Shown here in pieces: positions 15,609 through 24,829 of a DNA stretch of 64,000 nt; positions within the stretch are counted from its first letter, which is position 1; each line of letters starts with the position of its first letter. Below the pieces are notes generated by a model that worked only from the letters and a program-made list of their open reading frames with translations, was not told the origin of the DNA and searched no databases. Source of the DNA: Flavobacteriales bacterium (GTDB taxonomy: Bacteria > Bacteroidota > Bacteroidia > Flavobacteriales_D > Parvicellaceae); assembly GCA_020635565.1 (NCBI GenBank), contig JACJZN010000006.1:372001-436000 (forward strand). Direction: 5' to 3'. Made by a program: the position numbers and the translations under genes.

Positions 15609-17897
15609 CTACTTTAATGCATTAACTAACTCTTCTGCGGCCGCAATGTTTCCTTTTGAATATAAAGCCCTGGATATCACCTTTTTGTCTAAAGAAGTAA
15701 GATGAAAACTCATCGAGATCTGGGTTCCAGCATCCTGACGCATAAAGAAAGTCACCATTTCTAAAGAACCATCAAACCAATCTGGCACCGCTTTTAGCAA
15801 TTGATCATTTGTATAATCGTGAGTCTTGGTGGTATTACTGTAAAAAGAATTAAACGGAGCAAATATTCGTTGTAGCACCATGCCACTGTTTGGATTTTCT
15901 ACTTCAAAATACTTTTCCTTATCCCGGATCTGAACGACTACTACTCCACTGGTATTTTCCTCGATCCAATCTTTGTAAACACGAAGAAATTCAAGCGATG
16001 TCTTTAATCCAAAATTATCGCGAATTCCTGCATCCATGACTTCTATTGGTGGATCAGTTGGCAATGTTACCATTGGAAGAATATATGGAAAAGTGGCACT
16101 CATCCTCATCGCACTGGTTACCCTAAGATTAAAAGGGTCATTGCGTTCGAACAATCTGGTAAATTCAATGTTCTCCATAGAATTATAATTATTCACTCCC
16201 ATCGAATCTGAGTGATATGTGAGGTAACTTATCGGCTGCGGAGAAATCAGAACTCTTCGGCCGTCATTCACTACAGATGGAGAATAAATGATCATAGGAA
16301 TTTTTGAATTGAACTCATCCTCCCAATAATCATATATTCGCTTATCCTCGAAAGTTCCTCCCAGATTTTTAATCATCTTTTGTTCGAATGAATATCCACG
16401 ATCCTTTGTATAGGAATAATTTCCATCTTCCAATGTCTGGTATCGAAAAAGTAAATCAGTAGCAGCGATACCAAAAGCTAACGGATTAAGCAAATCTTCA
16501 CCAAGTTGAGTCGTGTATTTATCAGACATCAAATCGATCGTGGAATCAGTTTGTCGCTGCAGATACAATTCTCTGAAATAAGTCGCTCCAATCATTCCAC
16601 CAGAGGCTCCCGTTATTAAATGAGTCTGACTGTAAAAACTACCGTTTGTAATACTGTCCAGATATGACAAAACTTCCATCGACCAAACGCTTGCTCTCAA
16701 TCCTCCTCCACTAATATTTAATAGCACTAACTTCGGTTTATGTCCCAATAATTTTTCGTTCTTCTCCTTCCAATTCTCCAACATTACCAATCCATGATTG
16801 TATGCCGTATCATAGTAATACTTATTGGATGTTATTCTATTCAACGCTTCCCAACTATAATCCGCTTTCCTACTGTAATCAATGCCATAAGCATAGTTCT
16901 TAAACTTAAATGAATCGGTATAATTCGAAAAGAAATTAAGCATTAAAAACCCTCCCAGTAAAATCGTTAAAGTCCATCCTTTAAACCAACTATAAAGGGC
17001 ACTAAATACGAGTAGAAAAAGCGTAAACAAAAGTAAAATACTTGAAGCAGCAGGGATATTCATCCATTCTACATCACGAAAGATTCCCAGCACAAAGAAA
17101 CTTATGATCAGAAAGAACTCAAAAATGGAAGCATTGATATGATTTTGAGCAAATACTTCCTTCAGTAATTTGGCATCATAATGATCCGTATCTCTTGCCA
17201 GCTTGATCGAAAAAGGAGAGTAAATATAAGTTACCACGGTAAATCCACGAACTCTACTCATCCTCTTGTACCATGCCGTTTCTTTCATGAATGTCGCCTC
17301 CTTTACTTTCGCTCCTGTTTTAAGTGACTCGTAATAACTTTCATCCTTGCCCGATAGGGAGAAAATATTCTTGTTGAAATAGACAAAAAATAGTGTAGAG
17401 ATCAATATGAATACGGTGAGACCAACAGAAAAAGCAAACAGATTATAAATCGCTTCTCCAGAGGTCATCAATTCCTGAGTAACTTGAAAATTATATGATT
17501 CACGCAGAATTAGAATATAAAAAAACAGAGGTATAAGGAAATTATTGAAACAAAATCGCAGAAATGGTCTAGCTAGGGTCGCCAAAAAAGGAAATTCATT
17601 AGCATGAAGGATATAGCTATAAATATTAAATGCAGTAATAAATCCCCCCAAAGCAAAACCCAAGATCCCAAAACTAAACTCGTCTATTCGCCCCATATAT
17701 TCAGGCGCCAAAAAGAGATAGGATATACCATATTTGGATCCAATCGAATTAGAAACATACAGATATAATAACAACCAGAAAAACAGCAACAGGTGATTTC
17801 TTTTGAAATGCAAAATCAACAACTGGATCGGAAAGAAATACCAGATCAATCGCAAAGGATGCGTATTTAATCTATTTTGTTTCTGGTGGTGGGTCAT
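15609..17897 (-). CDS. Membrane protein with patatin-like phospholipase domain
   Basis: A 762-residue protein whose first half is membrane-embedded and second half is a patatin-type lipid acyl hydrolase. Hydrophobic segments occur near 35-50, 70-98, 115-132, 150-172, 258-275, 285-302 and 308-325. The catalytic domain starts near 388: oxyanion loop SGGGLRAS at 396-403, nucleophile Ser432 in GASGG, and the dyad Asp622 in DAGIRDNFG. All three elements are intact. The reaction would be hydrolysis of membrane lipid ester bonds; cytoplasmic or periplasmic orientation cannot be decided by eye. It stands alone, between purK and a T9SS-exported protein gene. Confidence 0.85.
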   Translation of the reverse strand: MTHHQKQNRLNTHPLRLIWYFFPIQLLILHFKRNHLLLFFWLLLYLYVSNSIGSKYGISYLFLAPEYMGRIDEFSFGILGFALGGFITAFNIYSYILHANEFPFLATLARPFLRFCFNNFLIPLFFYILILRESYNFQVTQELMTSGEAIYNLFAFSVGLTVFILISTLFFVYFNKNIFSLSGKDESYYESLKTGAKVKEATFMKETAWYKRMSRVRGFTVVTYIYSPFSIKLARDTDHYDAKLLKEVFAQNHINASIFEFFLIISFFVLGIFRDVEWMNIPAASSILLLFTLFLLVFSALYSWFKGWTLTILLGGFLMLNFFSNYTDSFKFKNYAYGIDYSRKADYSWEALNRITSNKYYYDTAYNHGLVMLENWKEKNEKLLGHKPKLVLLNISGGGLRASVWSMEVLSYLDSITNGSFYSQTHLITGASGGMIGATYFRELYLQRQTDSTIDLMSDKYTTQLGEDLLNPLAFGIAATDLLFRYQTLEDGNYSYTKDRGYSFEQKMIKNLGGTFEDKRIYDYWEDEFNSKIPMIIYSPSVVNDGRRVLISPQPISYLTYHSDSMGVNNYNSMENIEFTRLFERNDPFNLRVTSAMRMSATFPYILPMVTLPTDPPIEVMDAGIRDNFGLKTSLEFLRVYKDWIEENTSGVVVVQIRDKEKYFEVENPNSGMVLQRIFAPFNSFYSNTTKTHDYTNDQLLKAVPDWFDGSLEMVTFFMRQDAGTQISMSFHLTSLDKKVISRALYSKGNIAAAEELVNALK

Positions 17898-17962
17898 GCT
17901 GCAAGTTTATACGAGATACTTTGTGAAAGTTTACGTTTAAACTCTTTTATTTTTTATTCTAA

Positions 17963-17992
17963 CAAAAAAAAGACGGCTAAGCCGTCTTTTTC
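17963..17992 (-). terminator. Intrinsic terminator
   Basis: A perfect 10-bp stem AAAAGACGGC / GCCGTCTTTT with a 3-base loop (17968-17990), followed on the minus strand by a run of T. It lies just after the stop of the minus-strand T9SS protein gene at 18010. The A/T runs on both sides might let it work in both directions. Confidence 0.88.
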
Positions 17993-18009
17993 TGTCAGAT
18001 TAAGATGAA

Positions 18010-19989
18010 TTATCTAAGAAGTTGAATGGTATATTTCTCCTCTATTGCTGTTGGTATTGCCTCCCCAGTTACCGGGTCATAAGTACTACCATAAGAACCA
18101 CCAATGATCACATAATATGTACCCTCAGCACAATTCGCATTTCCTTTTCCTTTAATGGTACCATCCCACTCAAAATATGGATCATTTGATTCGTAAACCA
18201 ACTTACCCCATCTATTATAGATCGAAACTGTGATACTATCAAAACATGGATCTGGAGTGCCTCCAAGTTTAAAGAAATCATTCTCATGATCACCATTTGG
18301 TGTAAATACATTTGGAATTCTAGTTAATTCACTTGAAGGCGGTTCAACATTTACTAACATTGTTTTATTTTCTGAAAGATCAAAACATTCAGTGTAAAGC
18401 GTAGCTTCATATGACAATTCGTATTCCTTCATGAAAACATCACCACAACCAGGCGTCCAACAATAGCGGATAGCCACGGTATCCTTTCCGATTATCTCTC
18501 CACCAGTATAACTGTAATCCTTAATGTAAACGGTATCTATCCCCCAGAAATTAGCATAATAATAACCCGTGCTATTCTGACTTGGCGTTACATAATTACC
18601 AACGAAATCAAAATTTCCTGCAGTTGGCTTCACTCCCAAAGGATAATCAGAATATGTTTGATCAACCGTTAGCAATTCAAAACAGATCTGTTCATCATAG
18701 GTCACAGTAATTGAATCAGGAATGTCAAGTGTAACTTCTGCTGGTTCATACTGTACATTAAAATAAACAGGACGCTGAGAAGTATCACTACCCGAACATC
18801 CCAGAGAATAGGCCAATAAATTGATCTCATAAACATCGTTTACACTTTCGCAGTCAGGCTGCCAACAATATCTTAGGTACATCTCTCCCACCCCTTGATA
18901 TTCACCAATATTGACAATATCAAAGTGATCCATTGAAGCTGCTGATCCTGAATTGTTAAAATTATTATACTGCCAAGTATTTCCCACTTGAGTAGGATAT
19001 ACAAAAGTTGTTGTAAGATCGAAGTCTGCAGAAGAAGGAATCACATAGAGAGTATCTGTCCCATCAACATCTGTTACCGTTACATCCACACAAATACTAT
19101 CACCAGCATAAACTGCAACAGTATCCTGCATATTGATCGAGGGAGGCGAATCAAATGAACAAGCTAGTGCTTCATATTGCACATCTCTAATTGTTTCTCC
19201 AATTTTCACTCCGTTTCTAAATTCCTCAACTAAAACAGAAAACACATATACCCCAGCCTGTTCTGGGTGAACAGTGATTACTCCTGTTTGTCCATCAATA
19301 GACATAGGAGCTTGAGCAACGTTACCTACAATATTTGCTAATGAATATCCTGCAGCCCAAGTCACATTAAGAAATGGCATAGTCATCGGTATATTGTCTT
19401 CGTAAGGTGTAACAAATGAAAATGCGAGCGAATCACCATCTGCATCTACTACAGGAGAAGCAATATCCTGAGTATAATTCACACAGAAATAACCGTCTGT
19501 AGGATAAGGTCCAAAAGAAGGCGTAGAATTCATGCCTGCTAGTGCCGGATCAGGAATTTCTGTATAAAATAAACTTCCTGCAGAACTCGGAGAAGTAATA
19601 TTATCAATTACTCCATTTCTACAACATACTCCCCAAACGAAATAATAACCATTCGGATTATTTGGCAAAGACGCTGTACCAGTATATGTCCACTGTTCAA
19701 CACAAAGACCTGTAGGTGTATAACATGAATCACCTAACTGCACGACATAAGCTGGTGTTGGCTGAGAAACAGTAATTGAACCATAAGAAATGTTTGTTCC
19801 TATTTCGTAGATCTCAATTGATTCGGTAGGATCCAATGAAATCCCTGAGCAATCCCTAAAAAGATTCATCGTAACATTGTAAGAATTGGCCCCTGTCTGA
19901 ACAACTTCAATATTACCTCCCACTACGTGCGAAGCAAAAGAGTAAAGCGATACAATGACTGCTGTCGCAAATAAGAATAGTTTCTTCAT
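18010..19989 (-). CDS. T9SS-exported protein with gliding-type C-terminal (CHU_C) domain
   Basis: Large extracellular or surface protein of 659 residues. It has a signal peptide (MKKLFLFATAVIVSLYSFAS), a first region beginning HVVGGNIEVVQTG with several cysteines (LFRDCSG, WGVCCRNGV), repeated beta-rich domains containing DTxxxxYCWxPxC elements (two copies, near 370 and 510), and a C-terminal module starting RIPNVFTPNGDHENDFF and running through IYNRWGKLVYESND to WDGT. That last module is the type B sorting domain of the type IX secretion system, which targets proteins across the outer membrane. Function of the body is unknown; adhesion is a guess. A terminator follows at once, so it is monocistronic. 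Confidence 0.85.
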   Translation of the reverse strand: MKKLFLFATAVIVSLYSFASHVVGGNIEVVQTGANSYNVTMNLFRDCSGISLDPTESIEIYEIGTNISYGSITVSQPTPAYVVQLGDSCYTPTGLCVEQWTYTGTASLPNNPNGYYFVWGVCCRNGVIDNITSPSSAGSLFYTEIPDPALAGMNSTPSFGPYPTDGYFCVNYTQDIASPVVDADGDSLAFSFVTPYEDNIPMTMPFLNVTWAAGYSLANIVGNVAQAPMSIDGQTGVITVHPEQAGVYVFSVLVEEFRNGVKIGETIRDVQYEALACSFDSPPSINMQDTVAVYAGDSICVDVTVTDVDGTDTLYVIPSSADFDLTTTFVYPTQVGNTWQYNNFNNSGSAASMDHFDIVNIGEYQGVGEMYLRYCWQPDCESVNDVYEINLLAYSLGCSGSDTSQRPVYFNVQYEPAEVTLDIPDSITVTYDEQICFELLTVDQTYSDYPLGVKPTAGNFDFVGNYVTPSQNSTGYYYANFWGIDTVYIKDYSYTGGEIIGKDTVAIRYCWTPGCGDVFMKEYELSYEATLYTECFDLSENKTMLVNVEPPSSELTRIPNVFTPNGDHENDFFKLGGTPDPCFDSITVSIYNRWGKLVYESNDPYFEWDGTIKGKGNANCAEGTYYVIIGGSYGSTYDPVTGEAIPTAIEEKYTIQLLR

Positions 19990-20122
19990 AGTTTTTAATT
20001 AGTAGTCTTCTTTAATTGAATAAACAGACGGCAAAATACTACAAATTGTTGCATCAACCAAATCACATTACTTTAGCTCCCTAACTTTTTAACATAGTTA
20101 AGACTTTTCACAACATTCTTTC

Positions 20123-20130
20123 TACATTTG
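20123..20130 (+). promoter_or_regulatory. Putative -7 box for the fused E1 gene
   Basis: TACATTTG matches TAnnTTTG and ends 19 bases before the ATG at 20150, in the 160-base divergent gap with the T9SS protein gene. No good TTG -33 match. Confidence 0.45.
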
Positions 20131-20149
20131 ACTAATAATTCAATAACCA

Positions 20150-22153
20150 ATGAGCACGATTGAAAAAGCGACTATAAAATTCGACAAAAAGAGTTTAAGT
20201 GATAAGAAACTTAAAGAATTGTATTACAGCATAAAGCTTCCAAGATTGATCGAAGAGAAAATGTTAATTCTTCTTCGTCAGGGCAAGATTTCGAAATGGT
20301 TTTCCGGATTTGGTCAGGAAGGAATATCAGTAGGATGTACTGCAGCTCTTGAAAATGATGAATTTATTCTTCCTATGCATCGAAACCTAGGTGTTTTTAC
20401 AACTAGAGAAATTCCCTTACATCGTCTTTTTGCTCAATTTCAGGGAAAGGAATTGGGATTCACTAAAGGAAGAGACCGATCTTTTCACTTTGGAACGATG
20501 GACTATAACGTTGTTGGAATGATCTCTCATTTAGGTCCTCAACTTGCTATTGCCGATGGTATTGCTCTTGCTAATTTATTGGATGACGTAAAAAATACCA
20601 CATTAGTTTTCACTGGTGATGGAGGTGCTAGCGAAGGTGATTTTCATGAAGCGCTTAACGTTGCTTCGGTATGGGATCTCCCTGTAATATTTGTTGTTGA
20701 AAATAATCAATGGGGGTTATCTACTCCTTCCAATGAACAATTCAGATGTGCACAGTTCATAGATAAGGGAATTGGATATGGAATGGAAGCCGTTCAGATA
20801 GATGGAAATAATATTCTAGAAGTTTATAACACGGTTAAGAAAATCAAAAGTTCTCAGAGTAAAAAACCACGGCCTTTCATATTGGAGTGTATTACTTTCA
20901 GGATGAGAGGACACGAAGAGGCTTCTGGAACAAAATACTATCCAGAAGGCTTACAAGATCAATGGTCTATAAAAGATCCTGTGGATAATTTTGAAGCCTT
21001 TCTTTTGGAAGAAGGGGTGATCACTGAAGCTGAAAAACTTCGAATTGAAAGTGAGATTAAAAAACTAATTTCTGACGAGCTGGATATTGCTTATGCTGAA
21101 CCAGAAATCAATGTAAGTACAGAAAATGAAGTTGGAGATATTTATGCTCCTTCCTCAAATGAGATAATTCATCCCACTTCTGGAGACACAAAAGAAATGC
21201 GTTTTATTGACGCCATATCAAATGGTCTTCATCAAGCAATGACCAAACATGATGAATTGGTGATTATGGGGCAAGATATTGCTGAGTATGGAGGTGTATT
21301 TAAAGTAACTGAAGGATTTGTTGCCGATTTTGGAAAAGCAAGAGTGCGAAACACTCCAATATGTGAATCTGCCATTGTAGGTGCAGCATTGGGGTTATCG
21401 ATGAAGGGTAAGAAAGCAGTAATGGAAATGCAATTTGCTGACTTTGTTACATGCGGTTTCAATCAAATCGTAAACAATCTTGCTAAACTTCATTATCGTT
21501 GGAATGAAAATGCTGATGTGGTTATCCGAATGCCAACAGGAGCTGGAGTTGGAGCGGGTCCGTTCCATAGCCAAAGTAATGAGGCCTGGTTCTTCCATAC
21601 TCCTGGATTAAAAATCGTTTATCCATCCAATCCAATTGAAGCTAAAGGATTATTATTAGCAGCAATCGAAGACCCTAATCCTGTTATGGTATTTGAACAT
21701 AAAGCACTCTATCGTTCGGTTTCAGACAACGTTCCTACAGATTACTATACGACAGAAATTGGTAAGGCCAGATTAGTTCAGGAAGGTACTGATGTTACTA
21801 TTGTAACCTACGGTATGGGAGTGCATTGGGCTAAAAATTATTTAGAAAGTCACCCAGAAGTAAATGCAGATCTAATTGACCTTAGAACTTTACTTCCATT
21901 AGATACTCAAACCATTTTTGAATCTGTAAGAAAAACCGGGAGAGTTATCATCCTTCATGAAGACTGTTTGACCGGAGGGATTGGAGGAGAGATTGCTGCA
22001 TTGATCTCGGAAGAGTGTTTTGAGTATTTGGATGCTCCTGTAGTTAGAGCAGCAAGTTTGGACACACCTGTACCTTTCGCTATACCTTTGGAAAATAATT
22101 TTCTTCCAAAAGAACGTTTTGAAGACAAATTGAATAAACTACTCAATTTCTAA
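20150..22153 (+). CDS. Fused E1 alpha/beta subunit of a 2-oxoacid dehydrogenase (probably branched-chain)
   Basis: Thiamine-diphosphate enzyme for oxidative decarboxylation of 2-oxoacids and transfer of the acyl group to a lipoyl E2. It has 667 residues because the alpha and beta chains are joined in one protein. The alpha part (about 20-330) has the TPP motif FTGDGGASEGDFHEALN and VENNQWGLSTP. The beta part (about 345-667) starts MRFIDAISNGLHQAM and has MGQDIAEYGGVFKVTEG, PICESAIVGAALG and MEMQFADF. The RMRGHEEASGTKY and Phe/Tyr-rich features fit the branched-chain group rather than pyruvate, and a separate pdhA exists at 24830. Substrate is inferred. A barrel protein gene follows 1 base later. 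Confidence 0.88.
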   Translation: MSTIEKATIKFDKKSLSDKKLKELYYSIKLPRLIEEKMLILLRQGKISKWFSGFGQEGISVGCTAALENDEFILPMHRNLGVFTTREIPLHRLFAQFQGKELGFTKGRDRSFHFGTMDYNVVGMISHLGPQLAIADGIALANLLDDVKNTTLVFTGDGGASEGDFHEALNVASVWDLPVIFVVENNQWGLSTPSNEQFRCAQFIDKGIGYGMEAVQIDGNNILEVYNTVKKIKSSQSKKPRPFILECITFRMRGHEEASGTKYYPEGLQDQWSIKDPVDNFEAFLLEEGVITEAEKLRIESEIKKLISDELDIAYAEPEINVSTENEVGDIYAPSSNEIIHPTSGDTKEMRFIDAISNGLHQAMTKHDELVIMGQDIAEYGGVFKVTEGFVADFGKARVRNTPICESAIVGAALGLSMKGKKAVMEMQFADFVTCGFNQIVNNLAKLHYRWNENADVVIRMPTGAGVGAGPFHSQSNEAWFFHTPGLKIVYPSNPIEAKGLLLAAIEDPNPVMVFEHKALYRSVSDNVPTDYYTTEIGKARLVQEGTDVTIVTYGMGVHWAKNYLESHPEVNADLIDLRTLLPLDTQTIFESVRKTGRVIILHEDCLTGGIGGEIAALISEECFEYLDAPVVRAASLDTPVPFAIPLENNFLPKERFEDKLNKLLNF

Positions 22154-22154
22154 G

Positions 22155-22964
22155 ATGAAGAAATTTATCTGCTCATTTATTGCTCTTTCTTTGTCATTCA
22201 CTTCAATTGGACAGGATGAAACCGGATTATTCTTTGGAATTAATGCAGGGGCTCATATGGCCAATAAAAAAACGGCAATCATGTACAGCGGTGGTTCAAA
22301 CTTCTCCTTATATGGTATTGAATGGGCCTTTTCTTATCCAAATTACAAAACAGATTTTGACAATTATTTCCAGTACCCGTATGAAATCGTAGAATTACCT
22401 CAGGATATGACCTATAGGCCATCATTGGAAATAGGTGGGATACTGGGGTATAACGTAGACAACAGTTTATCTGTTTTTGCTGAGGCAAATTTTGGAATGT
22501 TGAAAGTTCAGGATGTGTTTGTAGTTGAAGTACAAAACCCTAATACTGGCAGTGTAAATTATCCTTTAGAACAATTCCCTGTTTTTGGAGAGGAACAGCG
22601 TCTGAACTTCAACCTAGGAGCTCGATTTACATTATTTGAAAACAATGGACTAGTAGGTTATTTACCTTTGTTTGGAAATTTCAACAGCGTCAAGATAGAA
22701 CGTAATTATTTTATTGTGAACAACAAACAATATAATATCGTTCATAATATTCAAGGCATTACAAATCAGAAACCTGGAGGAAATGGATTTGGTGGAGGAT
22801 CAGGTCTTGGGATAAAATACAGAATGTCAGATAAGATCGTTTTGGACGCTTCCTACAACGCTCTATATACTAAAGTTACAATGATCCGCGAGACGTCCAC
22901 ACAATCTGCCTTTTCAGTTTGGGGATTACATCACTCCGTTTTACTAAGAGTTCTGTGGGGTTGA
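22155..22964 (+). CDS. Exported beta-barrel-like protein
   Basis: A 269-residue protein with a signal peptide (about residues 1-19, ending SFTSIGQDE) and alternating hydrophobic/polar strands of the kind seen in outer-membrane barrels: GLFFGINAGAHMAN, LEIGGILGYNVDNSLSVFAEANFGML, LNFNLGARFTLFE, GGGSGLGIKYRMSDKIVLDASYNALY and a last strand ending HHSVLLRVLWG. No enzyme motif. It sits 1 base after the E1 stop, presumably co-transcribed, though the metabolic connection is unclear. Its last 34 bases overlap the degraded reading frame of the stop-interrupted gene on the other strand. Confidence 0.72.
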   Translation: MKKFICSFIALSLSFTSIGQDETGLFFGINAGAHMANKKTAIMYSGGSNFSLYGIEWAFSYPNYKTDFDNYFQYPYEIVELPQDMTYRPSLEIGGILGYNVDNSLSVFAEANFGMLKVQDVFVVEVQNPNTGSVNYPLEQFPVFGEEQRLNFNLGARFTLFENNGLVGYLPLFGNFNSVKIERNYFIVNNKQYNIVHNIQGITNQKPGGNGFGGGSGLGIKYRMSDKIVLDASYNALYTKVTMIRETSTQSAFSVWGLHHSVLLRVLWG

Positions 22965-23365
22965 TAACAGGAAGTTGTTCTTAACCATTCAATTCCTTTA
23001 TCAAAATTCTTGAATACATTATAAGGGATAGTTGGCTTGTTGAATTTGTAGTAAAAGTTCGCAATTAATACTTAAGCCGTATTTGATACTATGACTGCGC
23101 ATGCTCCCATCGGAGATCTGTGCTCGAGTTTAATCGCATTATCTCTAGCTTCTTTAGTTACACTAACCCCTACTCCTGCTTCAAAAATAAATGGTGTTTT
23201 ATTTCCCTGAGTAAGTTCATCATAGACTTCCATCATTCGCCATTGCGCAGGAACATCAAGTTCCAGATCATCCTTCATAAAAACATGAACTATTCCATCT
23301 GGCCTTAGACCAAAAATAGCGTCTTCAGTTTCTATTTCACGAATGAGTAGTTCGCGATTATTCAT
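22931..23365 (-). pseudogene. Small STAS/SEC14-like protein gene interrupted by an in-frame TAA
   Basis: From the ATG at 23365 a 97-residue protein is read that starts MNNRELLIREIETEDAIFGLR and contains VTKEARDNAIKLEHRSP, a pattern I associate with the small STAS/SEC14-like (DUF7793-type) proteins common in Bacteroidota. It halts at a TAA at 23072-23074. The same frame continues without another stop for 46 codons to TGA at 22931-22933 and reads as plausible protein: LIANFYYKFNKPTIPY then VFKNFDKGIEWL, the expected C-terminal segment of such proteins. One codon therefore separates this from a 144-residue intact gene. It may be a recent pseudogene, a base error, or a readthrough site. The family name is from memory and moderate confidence; the continued frame is directly visible. 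Confidence 0.7.
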
Positions 23366-23504
23366 CGTAAGAGTAAGTAGGTTTGACGCTAATATCTTAA
23401 GTTTTATCTAAACTTCCAAATCTCTTATAGTTCAGTAGCATTACTTTATCGACAATTATTTTCCTAAACAAATTTAGCTAACCATAAGGAAATGAAACTC
23501 CTAA

Positions 23505-23532
23505 AAACAAAAAAGGCATCCAAAGGATGCCT
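23505..23532 (-). terminator. Intrinsic terminator after the E2 gene
   Basis: Stem AGGCATCC (23514-23521) / GGATGCCT (23525-23532) with loop AAA; on the minus strand it is followed by T5-6, G, T5. It lies 22 bases past the E2 stop at 23555. It closes the pdhA-E2 operon. Confidence 0.85.
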
Positions 23533-23554
23533 AAAATATCTATGAAAATAATTT

Positions 23555-24826
23555 TTAAATACTTGTTTTACCCAATAACACAATTGGATTTTCTAAATAG
23601 TTTTTTACCGTATTTAAGAATGCTGATCCAACGGCTCCATCTACAACTCTATGATCACACGAAAGCGTTACTTTCATAACATTTCCAGGAACTACCTGAC
23701 CGTTTTTAACTACTGGAACCTCTTGAATACCTCCAACCGCTAGGATACATGCATCCGGTGGGTTAATAATAGCGGTAAACTCTTCGATTCCAAACATTCC
23801 TAAATTAGAAATCGTAAACGTATTTCCTGCCCAGTCCTCAGGTTGTAGTTTCTTATCCTTTGCTTTACCAGCGAGAACTTTGACTTCCCCTCCAATCTGA
23901 GTCAATGTCTTACCGTCTGCAAATCTTATCACCGGTACCAATAAGCCATCCGGAACAGCTACAGCAACCCCAATGTGAACATGATCATTATATCTAATAA
24001 AATCTCCATGCCAACCAGCATTCACTTGTGGATGTTCCTTTAATGCTTCAGCACATGCCTTGATCACCAAATCATTAAAGGATATTTTCTCTGGTGCAAT
24101 TTGTTTATTAATAGAATTTCTAGCTGCAATCGCATTATCCATATCAATGCTTACTGTCAAGTAGAAATGAGGCGCAGAGAATTTACTTTCACCCAATCTT
24201 TGAGCGATCACCTTTCTCATTTGAGAAACAGGTTCATCTCTAAAACTTTCTACTCCTGAGAAAGAAGTTCCACCTTGATAATTATCAATATCTCTCTTTA
24301 CAATTCTTCCTCCTTCTCCAGTTCCTCTAACTAGCTTAAGGTTCACGTTTCTCTCTTCGGCCAACTTCTTCGCAAGAGGAGAAGCAACCACCCTTCCATT
24401 GTCAGTGGATACTGTTGGATAAGAATTCGCTACAGGTTTTGCAACGGTTGTTTGAGCAGCAACAGGAGCTGCCTTTTCTTCTTTCTTAACTGGCGTAGGA
24501 TCAACCTTCACTTCTTGTTTAGCTGGAGCCTCTTCCTTCGATGGCTTCGCAGCCTCTGCATCTTTAAGCAATCCTGAAATATCTTCTCCTTTCTCTCCAA
24601 GTATAGCTAGAATAGCATCAACTTCAGCAGCTTTTCCCTTTTCTACTCCAATGTACAACAGAACCCCTTCCTGAAAAGATTCGAATTCCATAGTTGCTTT
24701 ATCTGTTTCAATCTCTGCCAAGAGTTCTCCAGATTCTACTTTATCTCCTACTTTCTTGTGCCATTCTGCAACAACACCTTCAACCATGGTGTCGCTCAAT
24801 TTCGGCATTCTAACTATTTCAGCCAT
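23555..24826 (-). CDS. Dihydrolipoamide acetyltransferase (pyruvate dehydrogenase E2)
   Basis: E2 core of a pyruvate dehydrogenase complex, moving the acetyl group from lipoyl-lysine to CoA. The 423-residue protein has one N-terminal lipoyl domain with Lys43 in ETDKATMEFES, a long Ala/Pro/Lys-rich flexible linker (about 85-145), a peripheral-subunit-binding domain (VASPLAKKLAEERNVNL to GGRIVKRDI), and a catalytic domain ending in SCDHRVVDGAVG with the active His near 392. Only one lipoyl domain is present. It begins 3 bases after the pdhA stop, so both form one operon. E1 beta and E3 are not in this window. Confidence 0.92.
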   Translation of the reverse strand: MAEIVRMPKLSDTMVEGVVAEWHKKVGDKVESGELLAEIETDKATMEFESFQEGVLLYIGVEKGKAAEVDAILAILGEKGEDISGLLKDAEAAKPSKEEAPAKQEVKVDPTPVKKEEKAAPVAAQTTVAKPVANSYPTVSTDNGRVVASPLAKKLAEERNVNLKLVRGTGEGGRIVKRDIDNYQGGTSFSGVESFRDEPVSQMRKVIAQRLGESKFSAPHFYLTVSIDMDNAIAARNSINKQIAPEKISFNDLVIKACAEALKEHPQVNAGWHGDFIRYNDHVHIGVAVAVPDGLLVPVIRFADGKTLTQIGGEVKVLAGKAKDKKLQPEDWAGNTFTISNLGMFGIEEFTAIINPPDACILAVGGIQEVPVVKNGQVVPGNVMKVTLSCDHRVVDGAVGSAFLNTVKNYLENPIVLLGKTSI

Positions 24827-24829
24827 TTT

